Under the pieces are notes generated by a model that worked only from the letters and a program-made list of their open reading frames with translations, had not been told where the DNA came from and did no database searches. Below, one piece after another: positions 33,151 to 40,712 of a stretch of DNA of 64,000 nucleotides; the first letter of the stretch is position 1, and each line of letters begins with the position of its first letter. Source of the stretch: Armatimonadota bacterium (GTDB lineage Bacteria > Armatimonadota > Fimbriimonadia > Fimbriimonadales > Fimbriimonadaceae); NCBI GenBank assembly GCA_018268355.1, contig JAFDWR010000001.1, positions 707,858-771,857 on the forward strand. Reading direction: 5' to 3'. Both the position numbers and the translations under genes were made by a program.

Positions 33151-33985
33151 TGTTGGTCGTTACCTCCGTGGCGCGGTTGGCGCCGGTCAATAGGTCGGTG
33201 TCCGAATCGATGATCACGATCTTAGGTTCAGCCTTGGGCGGTCCCATCTTGCTTGCCACCATCGGGGCAGGCGATGCGATCGGCTTCGGAGGCATGCCAA
33301 AACCGTTGCTCGCACCGCTCGGGCGCGGCGCACCGTCGGCGATGTCAACATTCGGCGTCACGGCCGGAGCCGGCTTCTCAGGAAGGATCTTGGGCACGGA
33401 AGCTTCAACCAGTGCAGGACGGCGAACGCGGCGAACCGTCCGTTCGGGCGTGCTCTGGCGAGGCTTGACCGGCTCATTAAGGAACGCGCGAAGCCCCGTT
33501 GAGCTTGCGCCACCCACCAGGCCCTCGGAAGCGGCACCGGCAAAATCCGGCCTCATCGCAACCGAAGCGGCGTCGCCACCGTTCGCCGAAGGAGCGGGCG
33601 TGGGCACGAAAATCTGATTCGGCGAGGGCGAAGGAACGTTAAACGCAAGGTTCGGTTCCGCCTTCGGGCGAAGATTGAGCATGACGACGGCAAGCGCAGC
33701 CGCACCCAGTGGGGCGAGAATCCACCCCCAGCGCGTGCGTGACTTGGCGACCGGAGCCGCCATCGGACCCGCCGAGAGGATCCGATCCTTGACGCCTTCA
33801 AAGTTGATCTGGGGCTCGGGGACTTCGCGCAGCATCTGGAGGTCCGACTTCAGCTGGCGCGTCATTTCGAACTCGCGGAGGGCGGCTTGGTTGCCGCGAT
33901 GACCCGCGAGCCAGGCCTCGATCTCATGATCGGGCACTTCGCCAAAAGCGAGTTGGATCAGCTCTTCTTCGTTTCTCTTTGCCAT
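33125..33985 (-). CDS. Membrane anti-sigma factor, RseA-like layout
   Basis: 286 aa from ATG 33985 (an ATG three codons upstream has no properly spaced ribosome site). Short cytoplasmic N-terminus (about 1-75) with E-E-L-I-Q-L-A-F-G-E-V-P and a helical L-R-E-F-E-M-T-R-Q-L segment, no H-x3-C-x2-C zinc motif; one membrane helix near 92-108; then a long Pro/Ala-rich periplasmic region. Gene order (24 bases after an ECF sigma gene) indicates it binds that sigma. It overlaps the PDZ pseudoprotease by 26 bases. Regulated proteolysis as in RseA is possible but the window has no matching site-2 protease. Confidence 0.72.
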   Translation of the reverse strand: MAKRNEEELIQLAFGEVPDHEIEAWLAGHRGNQAALREFEMTRQLKSDLQMLREVPEPQINFEGVKDRILSAGPMAAPVAKSRTRWGWILAPLGAAALAVVMLNLRPKAEPNLAFNVPSPSPNQIFVPTPAPSANGGDAASVAMRPDFAGAASEGLVGGASSTGLRAFLNEPVKPRQSTPERTVRRVRRPALVEASVPKILPEKPAPAVTPNVDIADGAPRPSGASNGFGMPPKPIASPAPMVASKMGPPKAEPKIVIIDSDTDLLTGANRATEVTTNSVDVVVGG

Positions 33986-34009
33986 GATGTCCATTCCGTC
34001 AGTCGGGGG

Positions 34010-34633
34010 TTAAGACGGGTCCTCCAATAGCGGTGCAATTCGTTCTTTCAAAGCGCGTCGTGCTCGGAGCACGCGGAGCTTGGCTCCGCCGACCGAACAC
34101 CCTAAAATTTCGGCGATATCCGTGTATTCCTTCTCTTCAATGTCGCGCAACACGATGACATTTCGGTGATGAGGCGGCAGCGCGGCAAGGGCCTTTCGAA
34201 GGGCAATCTTGCGTCTGTCTTGCTCAAGGTTCTCGTTGGGATCCTCGTTCGATCCGATTGTCATCCAGTCCAGTCCGTCGGTCGCTTCCTGCTGCTCGAG
34301 GGCCGTGCGACGCTGGTTCATGCGAGCGCGGTCGGCACAGAGGTTAGAAACGATCCGAAGCAGCCAGGTGCTGAATTTTGCTTCGTCGCGATACTTCGGC
34401 AGGTGCTGGTACGCCCGGACGAACGCTTCTTGAGTGACATCTTCGGCGTCGTCTCGGCGTCCCGTCATCTGATAGGCGAACCGATAGGCCAAGACTTGAT
34501 AGCGGTGGTACAGCGTTTCGAACGCGGCGAAGTCACCATCACGGGCGCGACGAACCAGAAATTCATCTGATTCATCACTCGCCGCTTTTTGACTTGGCCA
34601 AGTGCTCGTGTTCAAAACTCCATCCAATGCCAT
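34010..34633 (-). CDS. ECF (sigma-70 family) sigma factor, RpoE-like
   Basis: 207 aa from ATG 34633, preceded by AGAGGG; a longer TTG start at 34690 is possible. Region 2: F-L-V-R-R-A-R-D-G-D-F-A-A-F-E-x-L-Y-H-R-Y (about 25-45), then D-A-E-D-V-T-Q-E-A-F-V-R-A-Y and F-S-T-W-L-L-R-I-V-S-N-L. Region 4: L-P-P-H-H-R-N-V-I-V-L-R-D-I-E-E-K-E-Y-T-D-I-A-E-I-L-G-C-S-V-G-G-A-K (about 150-184), ending R-V-L-R-A-R-R-A-L. Recruits RNA polymerase to stress promoters; controlled by the membrane anti-sigma encoded next. Confidence 0.93.
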   Translation of the reverse strand: MALDGVLNTSTWPSQKAASDESDEFLVRRARDGDFAAFETLYHRYQVLAYRFAYQMTGRRDDAEDVTQEAFVRAYQHLPKYRDEAKFSTWLLRIVSNLCADRARMNQRRTALEQQEATDGLDWMTIGSNEDPNENLEQDRRKIALRKALAALPPHHRNVIVLRDIEEKEYTDIAEILGCSVGGAKLRVLRARRALKERIAPLLEDPS

Positions 34634-34697
34634 GGCGTGTTGACCCTCTTCATTCGTTCGACGGTCAACGAAGGCATTCGTTACGTTCAAGTTTAGT

Positions 34698-35150
34698 CTA
34701 TGCGTCGACGATCAAGGTCACCGGACCATCGTTGAGGATGGAAACCTGCATGTTCGCGCCAAAAACCCCTGTTTGTACGGGAATTCCCCGTCCCCGGAGT
34801 TCCTGAACGAACGCCTCGAACAGCTCCTCGCCCTTTTCAAAACCCGCTGATTCGCCAAAACTGGGCCTGCGCTGACTGGTGTCGCCGAAAAGTGTGAAGT
34901 TGGAGACCGCGAGGATGTCGGCCTCGTCGTGACCCTCTTCCCGGAGCTGGAGGATCGAGAGGTTCATCTTCCCTGCCGCATCGGAGAAGATTCGCATCCC
35001 CGCAATCCGGTCGGCGAGCTTCGCCGCATTGGCGGCGGTGTCGACCTTATGGACACCCACGAGGAGCATCAGCCCAAAGCCGCAACGACCGACTTCTCGC
35101 CCATCCACCGCAACGGTGGCAGCACTAACTCGTTGGACCACACAGCGCAT
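34698..35150 (-). CDS. dtd: D-aminoacyl-tRNA deacylase
   Basis: 150 aa, full length. M-R-C-V-V-Q-R-V-S-x-A-x-V at the start, the S-Q-F-T-L motif present as S-N-F-T-L near 83-87, and the cross-subunit G-P-V-T motif in N-D-G-P-V-T near 140-145. The enzyme hydrolyses D-amino acids (and glycine mischarged on tRNA-Ala) from tRNA. The Gln-to-Asn change in S-Q-F-T-L is mild but noteworthy. A Nudix gene lies 9 bases upstream on the same strand; the sigma gene follows. Confidence 0.93.
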   Translation of the reverse strand: MRCVVQRVSAATVAVDGREVGRCGFGLMLLVGVHKVDTAANAAKLADRIAGMRIFSDAAGKMNLSILQLREEGHDEADILAVSNFTLFGDTSQRRPSFGESAGFEKGEELFEAFVQELRGRGIPVQTGVFGANMQVSILNDGPVTLIVDA

Positions 35151-35159
35151 GACGCTCGA

Positions 35160-35636
35160 CTAGCCGCAGGCTTCCCTTCGGCGGAGGATTTCCCGGGCGT
35201 GCAGGAAGACCTGCTCGGTCAACGGGTTCCAAATGTGATAAATCTCGGGCAGCTCGTCCATGCCAAAGAGCGCACGGCCGTGGGACTCTTCCGGGATCGT
35301 GATCTCGCAAAGGTCGTGCACCTTGGCGACGTAGCAATCGGCCCAGCGGACCTCGCGGCGCTCGGAAATTTGGTAGCAGCCGATGTACTGAAGGTCTTTC
35401 AGCTCTGCGCCGGCCTCTTCGATCGCCTCGCGCTTCACCGCATCAAGGCTGGACTCGTAGGCTTCGACTCGCCCCGATGGGATGCACCATCCGCGGCCTT
35501 CGATGTCGCAAAGGAGAACCTTCTCGCCCATCCATGGAAAGACGAGACCCGCAAACGCCCGGATGGGCGCCCGAAAAGGTGCGGGATAGAACTGCAATCG
35601 CTGCCGCCCATAGGTTCCTCCAGGAAATCGCTTCAA
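35160..35636 (-). CDS. Nudix hydrolase
   Basis: 158 aa. Nudix box G-R-V-E-A-Y-E-S-S-L-D-A-V-K-R-E-A-I-E-E-A-G-A at about 55-77 fits G-x5-E-x7-R-E-U-x-E-E-x-G-U, with the metal-binding R-E-x2-E-E intact. The preceding W-C-I-P-S-G is the usual strand into the box. Substrate unknown (nucleotide or coenzyme derivative). Its ATG overlaps the signal-peptidase stop by 4 bases, so lepB, Nudix and dtd form one transcript. Confidence 0.9.
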   Translation of the reverse strand: MKRFPGGTYGRQRLQFYPAPFRAPIRAFAGLVFPWMGEKVLLCDIEGRGWCIPSGRVEAYESSLDAVKREAIEEAGAELKDLQYIGCYQISERREVRWADCYVAKVHDLCEITIPEESHGRALFGMDELPEIYHIWNPLTEQVFLHAREILRRREACG

Positions 35637-36079
35637 GGTCGAATCACAATTTTTCCAATAATCTCTGATCGTTTGACGGGTCCAAAGACGCGACTGTCCT
35701 CACTCACGGCGCGATTGTCGCCTAAAAGATAGTACGAGTCGTTCGGGACGATGTAGGGTCCGTCTGAAAGGCGGGCCGTCTTCGGGATGTTATAGAAGTC
35801 GACCTTTTCGCCTGGCATGAACGCCACCCTCTTGATGATGTACCCGCTGGCATTCGGATCGCGCACCACGACGATATCTTTGCGCTTAATGTCGCCAACA
35901 AGCCAATAGGCGCTGCTCGCGAGGAGCCGCTCACCCGATTGGAAGGTCGGAAGCATCGAAGGTCCGCTCACGACCACCGTCGTGAAGGCCTGCCGGAAGA
36001 AGATCACAAATCCAAGCACGGCGAGCATCGCCACACCAAATCCAGTGATCAGTCGCTTTCTCTTCTTCCCCGTTGCCAT
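35633..36079 (-). CDS. lepB: Signal peptidase I
   Basis: 148 aa from ATG 36079, spaced 9 bases from AGGA; an ATG three codons upstream directly abuts that AGGA. Basic tail then one membrane helix (about 12-30). Catalytic dyad visible: Ser41 in V-S-G-P-S-M-L-P-T-F and Lys83 in I-I-K-R-V. Box E reads Y-Y-L-L-G-D-N-R-A-V-S-E-D-S-R (G-D-N-x4-S-x-D-S-R). Short single-helix type, resembling the Gram-positive form. It cleaves signal peptides of exported proteins at the outer face of the inner membrane. Confidence 0.93.
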   Translation of the reverse strand: MATGKKRKRLITGFGVAMLAVLGFVIFFRQAFTTVVVSGPSMLPTFQSGERLLASSAYWLVGDIKRKDIVVVRDPNASGYIIKRVAFMPGEKVDFYNIPKTARLSDGPYIVPNDSYYLLGDNRAVSEDSRVFGPVKRSEIIGKIVIRP

Positions 36080-36124
36080 TGGTCTCATTCCTGTCTACGC
36101 CGCCCATCGTCGGGCCGTGTCCGC

Positions 36125-36130
36125 TATACT
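36125..36130 (+). promoter_or_regulatory. Possible -10 box (TATACT) for the DUF4446 operon
   Basis: TATACT 43 bases before ATG 36173 in the 93-base gap divergent from lepB. No convincing -35 hexamer. Confidence 0.35.
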
Positions 36131-36172
36131 GTGCAAGCCGACCCACTTCGGAATTATCGGCGAAACGCTCGG

Positions 36173-36694
36173 ATGAAGTCAGTTCTTGATCAGCTTTCCA
36201 CCCAGAGTTCGGCCATCATTTTGACCCTTTTTGCCCTCGTGGTTGGGTTGTTGGTGGCGGTGTTCCTCCTCAATCGACGCGTCCGCGAGCTTCAAGGACG
36301 CTGGGGACGTGTGTTTGAGGGTGCGCGCGGCGAGCACGTCGAGGAGATGCTCAACCACCATCTTCGCCACCACGAAGAGGCGTCGAAGCGGCTCGATGAA
36401 CTTGAGCGCCGGTCTGCCCTTCACGAAAAGACTTTGAAATCCACCCTGCGCCACGTCGGACTTGTCCGCTACGACGCCTTTGAAGAAGTCGGCGGGGCCC
36501 AATCCTTTGCACTCTGCGTCCACGACGACGAAGGGAACGGCGTTCTCATGACGAGTATCGTGGGTCGAGCCGATTGCCGCGTCTTCTGCAAGCCGTTGCT
36601 CCACGGAACATCTGAGCGAACGCTGAGTCAAGAAGAACAGCGAGCCCTGCGCGAGGCGCGCTCTGAAGCGCCCAAGACTTTGATCTCTCCCTAG
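36173..36694 (+). CDS. DUF4446-family membrane protein
   Basis: 173 aa. One N-terminal membrane helix (about 15-33), a helical cytoplasmic region (40-95: R-V-R-E-L-Q, then H-H-E-E-A-S-K-R-L-D-E-L-E), and the DUF4446 core: H-V-G-L-V-R-Y-D-A-F-E-E-V-G-G-A-Q-S-F-A-L-C (about 95-116), then G-N-G-V-L-M-T-S-I-V-G-R. Function unknown; in Firmicutes the family often sits by chromosome-partition genes. Here it precedes an ECF sigma gene by 3 bases, so it is probably co-transcribed with the sigma/anti-sigma pair. Confidence 0.85.
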   Translation: MKSVLDQLSTQSSAIILTLFALVVGLLVAVFLLNRRVRELQGRWGRVFEGARGEHVEEMLNHHLRHHEEASKRLDELERRSALHEKTLKSTLRHVGLVRYDAFEEVGGAQSFALCVHDDEGNGVLMTSIVGRADCRVFCKPLLHGTSERTLSQEEQRALREARSEAPKTLISP

Positions 36695-36697
36695 CCT

Positions 36698-37291
36698 ATG
36701 GACCGTCCGTCGAGCGATGCCATCCTGATTGAACGCGCCCAACGCGGCGACCGTTCGGCCTTTGACGACCTCGTCCGCCGCTATGAGGCGAAGGCCTATC
36801 AATACGCCTTCCGGCTCACCCGCAACCAGGAGGAAGCCTGCGACGTCGTCTCCGATGCCTTCATCCGCGTTTACAACGCGCTCCACAACTTTAAGGGCCA
36901 ATCGACCTTCTCCACCTGGCTCTATCGAATCCTGACCAACTGCTTCCTCGACTCGCGCAAGAAGGAAAAGAACCGCCAGACCGTTTCTCTAGAAGCAAAC
37001 TTCCAGACCCTTGAAGGTGAGATCGAGCGTGAAGTCGAGGACGAACGCCCCAGCCCGCTCGAAGAGACCGAGAAGAACGAGCGAGAGGCACGGATGCAAC
37101 GCGCGGTTGCGATGCTGCCCGAATTCCAGCGGGCGATGATTGTCATGTACCACGCCGAGGACATGACCTATGAGGAGATTGCGGAGTCGCTCGACCTTCC
37201 CGTCGGCACCGTGAAGAGCCGCCTCAATCGAGCCCGCAGCAGCCTCCGAGAATTACTCATGAAAGATTCGGAACTCTTTTCGGCTTCGTAA
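36698..37291 (+). CDS. ECF sigma factor
   Basis: 197 aa. Region 2 (about 10-85): L-I-E-R-A-Q-R-G-D-R-S-A-F-D-D-L-V-R-R-Y, then E-E-A-C-D-V-V-S-D-A-F-I-R-V-Y and F-S-T-W-L-Y-R-I-L-T-N. An acidic linker, then region 4: L-P-E-F-Q-R-A-M-I-V-M-Y-H-A-E-D-M-T-Y-E-E-I-A-E-S-L-D-L-P-V-G-T-V-K-S-R (about 133-168). Second of three ECF sigma genes here; its membrane anti-sigma follows 49 bases downstream. Confidence 0.93.
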   Translation: MDRPSSDAILIERAQRGDRSAFDDLVRRYEAKAYQYAFRLTRNQEEACDVVSDAFIRVYNALHNFKGQSTFSTWLYRILTNCFLDSRKKEKNRQTVSLEANFQTLEGEIEREVEDERPSPLEETEKNEREARMQRAVAMLPEFQRAMIVMYHAEDMTYEEIAESLDLPVGTVKSRLNRARSSLRELLMKDSELFSAS

Positions 37292-37340
37292 AGTCGAAAA
37301 TCGTATTACAACTACCATTGGGATCATGGTGAGGCCCTAG

Positions 37341-38177
37341 ATGAACCGAGACAAGGCAAGAGAATTCTTCTCAGCATATGCTGAAGGCACCCTCGATGAA
37401 GGGTTGAAGCAGTCATTCGAACTGCGACTCCAGAACGACCCCGAGCTCAACAAGGAGTATCAGGCGTTCGAGACCACCTACCGCGCCCTCGACTCCATGA
37501 AGTCTGAGGCGATCCATGTCCCTGCCGACCTGCACGAGCGCATTTCGGCTCGCCTCGACCGGCAGATTTGGGAACAGAAGCAAAATGCCGCTCCCGCCTG
37601 GAAAGGCTGGCTGAGGAACCTCGGCTTTGCGGGCATCGCGGGTCTTGCGATCCTCGGTGGCGTCCTCGCCCTCCGCGGCGGACCTTCGCAAACGGTTGGC
37701 GCTGGCATGTCGGGAAGTGGTTCGCAGGCGGGCCACCTGATCACCGAATCGAAGGGCAACGTCGTCAAGGCGAAGTACCTTTCGGGTCGCGACATGAATG
37801 GCACCGTTGACGGTCCGATGGGTCGTCAGCAGCTTCAAATTCCGCGCGGCACGCCGTGGGAAAGCACGTTTGAGAACAAGCAGCCCGGCGCCGCGATCTT
37901 CCGTGTGAAGATGGAAGGCGACGTCGAGACCACGGTGGTGGCGATCCCCGGCAGCAGCCCCTCGGCAGTCGCAACCGGTCAGGGTGACCTCGATCAGATG
38001 CTCAAGAGCGCGGCTGACTTCTACAACACGCCCATCGTGGCCCGCGTCACCGGCAAGTCGGTTTCGTACAAGTGGGAGTGGAAAGAAGGCAACGCCTTTG
38101 ACAGCCTGAGCAATGCGATCGACAACCGCGGCTCGGTGCAGAAGAAGTCCACTGGCCTCGAAATTACGATCAACTAA
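37341..38177 (+). CDS. Putative membrane anti-sigma factor
   Basis: 278 aa. N-terminal ~75 residues are helical with A-R-E-F-F-S-A-Y-A-E-G-T-L-D-E and L-R-L-Q-N-D-P-E-L-N-K-E-Y-Q-A-F, the layout of zinc-less anti-sigma domains (Y-x-E-G-x-L). One membrane helix near 95-112, then a Gly-rich periplasmic part with A-K-Y-L-S-G-R-D-M-N-G near 145 and a beta-rich end. Position behind an ECF sigma gene is the main evidence for the role. Ends with a strong terminator. Confidence 0.72.
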   Translation: MNRDKAREFFSAYAEGTLDEGLKQSFELRLQNDPELNKEYQAFETTYRALDSMKSEAIHVPADLHERISARLDRQIWEQKQNAAPAWKGWLRNLGFAGIAGLAILGGVLALRGGPSQTVGAGMSGSGSQAGHLITESKGNVVKAKYLSGRDMNGTVDGPMGRQQLQIPRGTPWESTFENKQPGAAIFRVKMEGDVETTVVAIPGSSPSAVATGQGDLDQMLKSAADFYNTPIVARVTGKSVSYKWEWKEGNAFDSLSNAIDNRGSVQKKSTGLEITIN

Positions 38178-38198
38178 GCCGGTTGGCTTGGATTCATG

Positions 38199-38235
38199 GC
38201 AGGGTGCCCTTTCGGGGGCACCCTGCTTATTTTGT
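38199..38235 (+). terminator. Intrinsic terminator after the second sigma/anti-sigma pair
   Basis: Perfect 11-bp stem GCAGGGTGCCC (38199-38209) / GGGCACCCTGC (38216-38226), loop TTTCGG, then TTATTTTGT. Confidence 0.88.
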
Positions 38236-38270
38236 AACCATCTTGAGGGACTTTTTGGTAGTCTTTTGGT

Positions 38271-38803
38271 GTGAAGGAGACGGCGACGTTTGGTTTGGTG
38301 CCGGACACGACGAGCCACAAGGTGGCCCTCGCGGTCCTGTTGCCGGTGGTCGCGATGGGGTTCATCGTGAACTTTGTCTTTACAAAGTCCTCAAGCCAGG
38401 ATGAATTGGTTAGGCAGCTCTTTTTGCCCATTAGCGGTTGTTCGATTTGCTGTCAGCTAATGATGGAAATCTTGACGAATGAGGCGGATCAGCTGAAGCG
38501 GTTAAGGCTCAACCCCGAAGGCGTTGCCTACCTCAATGGTGATCAAGTTGAATGGCGAGTGGGCTGGGATGAACTCCAGTCGGTCGCTGTTCGTAAGACG
38601 AAAGACTGGGCCAACGGGAATTCTGAAGATCTTATCTTCTACACAACCTCGGGTACGGAGCAGTTCCTACCCATCGCTTGGCAAAAACCGATCTTCCACG
38701 CAAGCCGAAACTTCTTGCGCTCCTCGCGTCGGCTGGCTTCATGGCTACGACCGAGGTGGTCCGCCCCGGCGAGCAACCAGCCAAACCCGTTGGGGGGTCC
38801 TAG
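38271..38803 (+). pseudogene. Frameshifted member of the two-helix PH-like membrane protein trio
   Basis: Starts at GTG 38271 and reads M-K-E-T-A-T-F-G-L-V-P-D, closely like the next gene's start (E-F-R-L-V-P-D). Two membrane helices, then L-N-P-E-G-V-A-Y-L-N-G...V-E-W-R-V-G-W-D-E-L (next gene: L-S-P-D-G-I-T-Y-S-N-H...I-E-W-Q-I-A-W-S-D-L). Between about 38660 and 38690 the homologous frame switches: the matching C-terminus (K-L-L-A-L-L-A-S-A-G-F; sibling E-L-L-A-A-L-E-S-A-G-F) is in another frame and ends at TAG 38801-38803, 3 bases before the next ATG. One missing base explains this. The unshifted frame runs to 38855 with an unrelated tail. A real pseudogene, a sequencing error, or less likely recoding. 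Confidence 0.7.
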
Positions 38804-38806
38804 TCC

Positions 38807-39334
38807 ATGGCCGAGATCAGTGAAACGAAGGAATTTCGGCTGGTGCCAGATGTAAAGCTGCAGAAGTTCTTCCATGCCCTGTTGATAGTCATTTTCCTGG
38901 CGAACTCAATCCTTGCATGGACCCGTGATCCGAGACCAACCGGCGGGCTTTTTCTTTGCGTCACTTACGCGTTCTTAGCACTTTGCTACATGTTCACAAT
39001 GACGATGACGATCAAGACACTTATGCCCCACCAGCAGAAGCGACTCACCCTTAGTCCCGACGGCATCACCTACTCCAACCACGGCCAAATCGAATGGCAG
39101 ATCGCCTGGAGCGACCTGAAGTCAGTCGAGCTCAACAAGCTTATCGACGGCATCAACGGCGACACCGAGGACCTGATCTTCACGACGACCGTCGGCGAAG
39201 TGCATTCTATTCCCACAAGATCTTCGAACTTGCGAACCATGCCAAAGAAGAAAGAGCTCCTTGCCGCACTCGAATCGGCGGGCTTCAAAGCAGAGCTGAG
39301 CGAGATCGATTCCTACCAAGTCCGGGCTCGGTGA
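38807..39334 (+). CDS. Two-helix membrane protein with PH-like C-terminal domain
   Basis: 175 aa. Two membrane helices (about 20-38 and 48-70), then a C-terminal ~95-residue domain opening L-T-L-S-P-D-G-I-T-Y and running through I-E-W-Q-I-A-W-S-D-L-K-S-V-E-L and E-D-L-I-F-T-T-T-V-G, ending K-K-E-L-L-A-A-L-E-S-A-G-F. The W-x-x-I-x-x-V and late amphipathic-helix pattern resembles bacterial PH-like / YcxB-like C-terminal domains, usually at the cytoplasmic face. Function unknown. Middle gene of a tandem trio. Confidence 0.65.
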   Translation: MAEISETKEFRLVPDVKLQKFFHALLIVIFLANSILAWTRDPRPTGGLFLCVTYAFLALCYMFTMTMTIKTLMPHQQKRLTLSPDGITYSNHGQIEWQIAWSDLKSVELNKLIDGINGDTEDLIFTTTVGEVHSIPTRSSNLRTMPKKKELLAALESAGFKAELSEIDSYQVRAR

Positions 39335-39349
39335 CGGTACGCTTATGTC

Positions 39350-39886
39350 GTGCAAGGGACCTCTGTCTACTGGCTGTTTAACCCAGGAAAGTACAGGCTT
39401 CTTGTCGAGTCCATTGTCATTTTCTGCATATCGCTACTTCCCCTTGTGGCCGTTCGTCGAGATCAGGTGGACAATGGCTCCGGTTCGACCGTTGAATCTG
39501 GCGGACTGCCAATCGACCCGAGGATTGGAATCGGGGGCGCCGTGGCGATCCTCGTCTATGGGGTTTTCAACGTCCTCTGGAAGCGCGCCAAGTTCTCTTC
39601 TCGGGTGGAGCTGAGCCCCAGCGGCATTCGGTTTCGACGAGGCACAAAGGTTATCTGGACAATCCCATGGGACACGATCGTCTACACCCGATTGCAGGAG
39701 ATACCCCATGAAAAGCAGATCGAAGAACGGCTCCACTTCATCCTCAGCGACGGTTCCTCACGGCGCATCGTGACCGTCGACGAGCACTATGGCCCGATGC
39801 CGCAACGGGACCAATTCATCGCCGATCTGCAATCAGTAGGCTTTGAGCCGATCATCGAGCAACGCGCCCAGTTCGGCATCTTCTGA
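39350..39886 (+). CDS. Two-helix membrane protein with PH-like C-terminal domain (third paralogue)
   Basis: 178 aa from GTG. Two membrane helices (about 17-35 and 60-78), then L-S-P-S-G-I-R-F-R-R-G-T-K-V-I-W-T-I-P-W-D-T-I-V-Y-T-R-L, the same pattern as its upstream siblings, and an ending F-I-A-D-L-Q-S-V-G-F. More diverged than the first two. 15-base gap to the middle gene suggests one transcript. It meets the murQ gene end on. Confidence 0.62.
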   Translation: MQGTSVYWLFNPGKYRLLVESIVIFCISLLPLVAVRRDQVDNGSGSTVESGGLPIDPRIGIGGAVAILVYGVFNVLWKRAKFSSRVELSPSGIRFRRGTKVIWTIPWDTIVYTRLQEIPHEKQIEERLHFILSDGSSRRIVTVDEHYGPMPQRDQFIADLQSVGFEPIIEQRAQFGIF

Positions 39887-39899
39887 TCGCCCGTGAGCC

Positions 39900-40712
39900 T
39901 CAGACCTGCGTTCGAGCCGTCTCAAGCACCGCGCGGATGCTCCACTCATGACTCTCGAGCGCGGCTTGCGCTTCGTCGGCGGTGAGCGGGCAAAGCGCGG
40001 TCACGATGCGTACGCATCGCTCCTTGAGCTTCTGGTTCTTCGCGAGCACGTCGATCATCAGGTTCTCGACGACCTTGCCGTTCAGCACCATCGCGCCGGT
40101 CGAGATTCGGTTGAGGACGAGCTTTTGGGCCGTTCCCGCCTTGAGCCGGGTCGAGCCGGTGAGGACTTCGGGCCCAGTTTCGATCAAGATGCCGAGGTCG
40201 GCCTCGGTGAGGAGCGGCGCACCGGGGTTGTTGGCGATGCCGCAGGTCCAGATTCCCTTCTGGCGGGCGTGACGGACGCCGCCCCGAACAAAGGGGGTGG
40301 TTCCGCTGGCCGCAATCCCGATGACGACGTCGTCGGGGGTCACGTTGAGCGCGTTGAGGGCGATGATCGCCGCGTGGGGGTCGTCTTCAGCATCTTCCAC
40401 CGCACGTTCCACCGCCGAGGCACCGCCCGAAACGAGGGCGACGAACCTTCCGGGAAGGATGCCAAAGGTGGGCGGCATTTCTGCCGCGTCGGCCTGGGCA
40501 ATGCGGCCACTGGTGCCTGAACCGAGGTAGATGATCCTTCCGCCCCGTCGATAAGCGTCGGCGGCACGTTCAATCGCCTCCGCAATCTCGGGCTCGGCCT
40601 TCGTGAGGGCCCGCATCACAATGTGCTCCTCCTCGTTCATGAGGCGAACAATTTCGCGCGCCGACATCTTGTCGAGGCCGTAGGAGCGGGGGTTGCGTGA
40701 TTCAGTGCCCAT
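39900..40712 (-). CDS. murQ: N-acetylmuramic acid 6-phosphate etherase
   Basis: 270 aa. Starts T-E-S-R-N-P-R-S (the family's T-E-x-R-N). SIS domain with L-G-S-G-T-S-G-R-I-A-Q-A-D-A-A-E-M-P-P-T-F-G (about 63-84; Glu78 is the first catalytic glutamate) and A-V-E-D-A-E-D-D (Glu106, the second), then I-A-A-S-G-T-T-P-F-V and G-S-T-R-L-K-A-G-T-A-Q-K. It removes the lactyl ether from MurNAc-6-P to give GlcNAc-6-P in peptidoglycan sugar recycling. Its start overlaps the upstream sugar-kinase gene by 11 bases, which gives the preceding step. Confidence 0.94.
   Translation of the reverse strand: MGTESRNPRSYGLDKMSAREIVRLMNEEEHIVMRALTKAEPEIAEAIERAADAYRRGGRIIYLGSGTSGRIAQADAAEMPPTFGILPGRFVALVSGGASAVERAVEDAEDDPHAAIIALNALNVTPDDVVIGIAASGTTPFVRGGVRHARQKGIWTCGIANNPGAPLLTEADLGILIETGPEVLTGSTRLKAGTAQKLVLNRISTGAMVLNGKVVENLMIDVLAKNQKLKERCVRIVTALCPLTADEAQAALESHEWSIRAVLETARTQV

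Noticed and set aside
38681-38690. Programmed -1 frameshift at the A-run of the first PH-like gene
   Set aside because: The bases G-CAA-AAA-CC do not form an X-XXY-YYZ slippery heptamer and no strong downstream stem was noticed; a one-base deletion is simpler.
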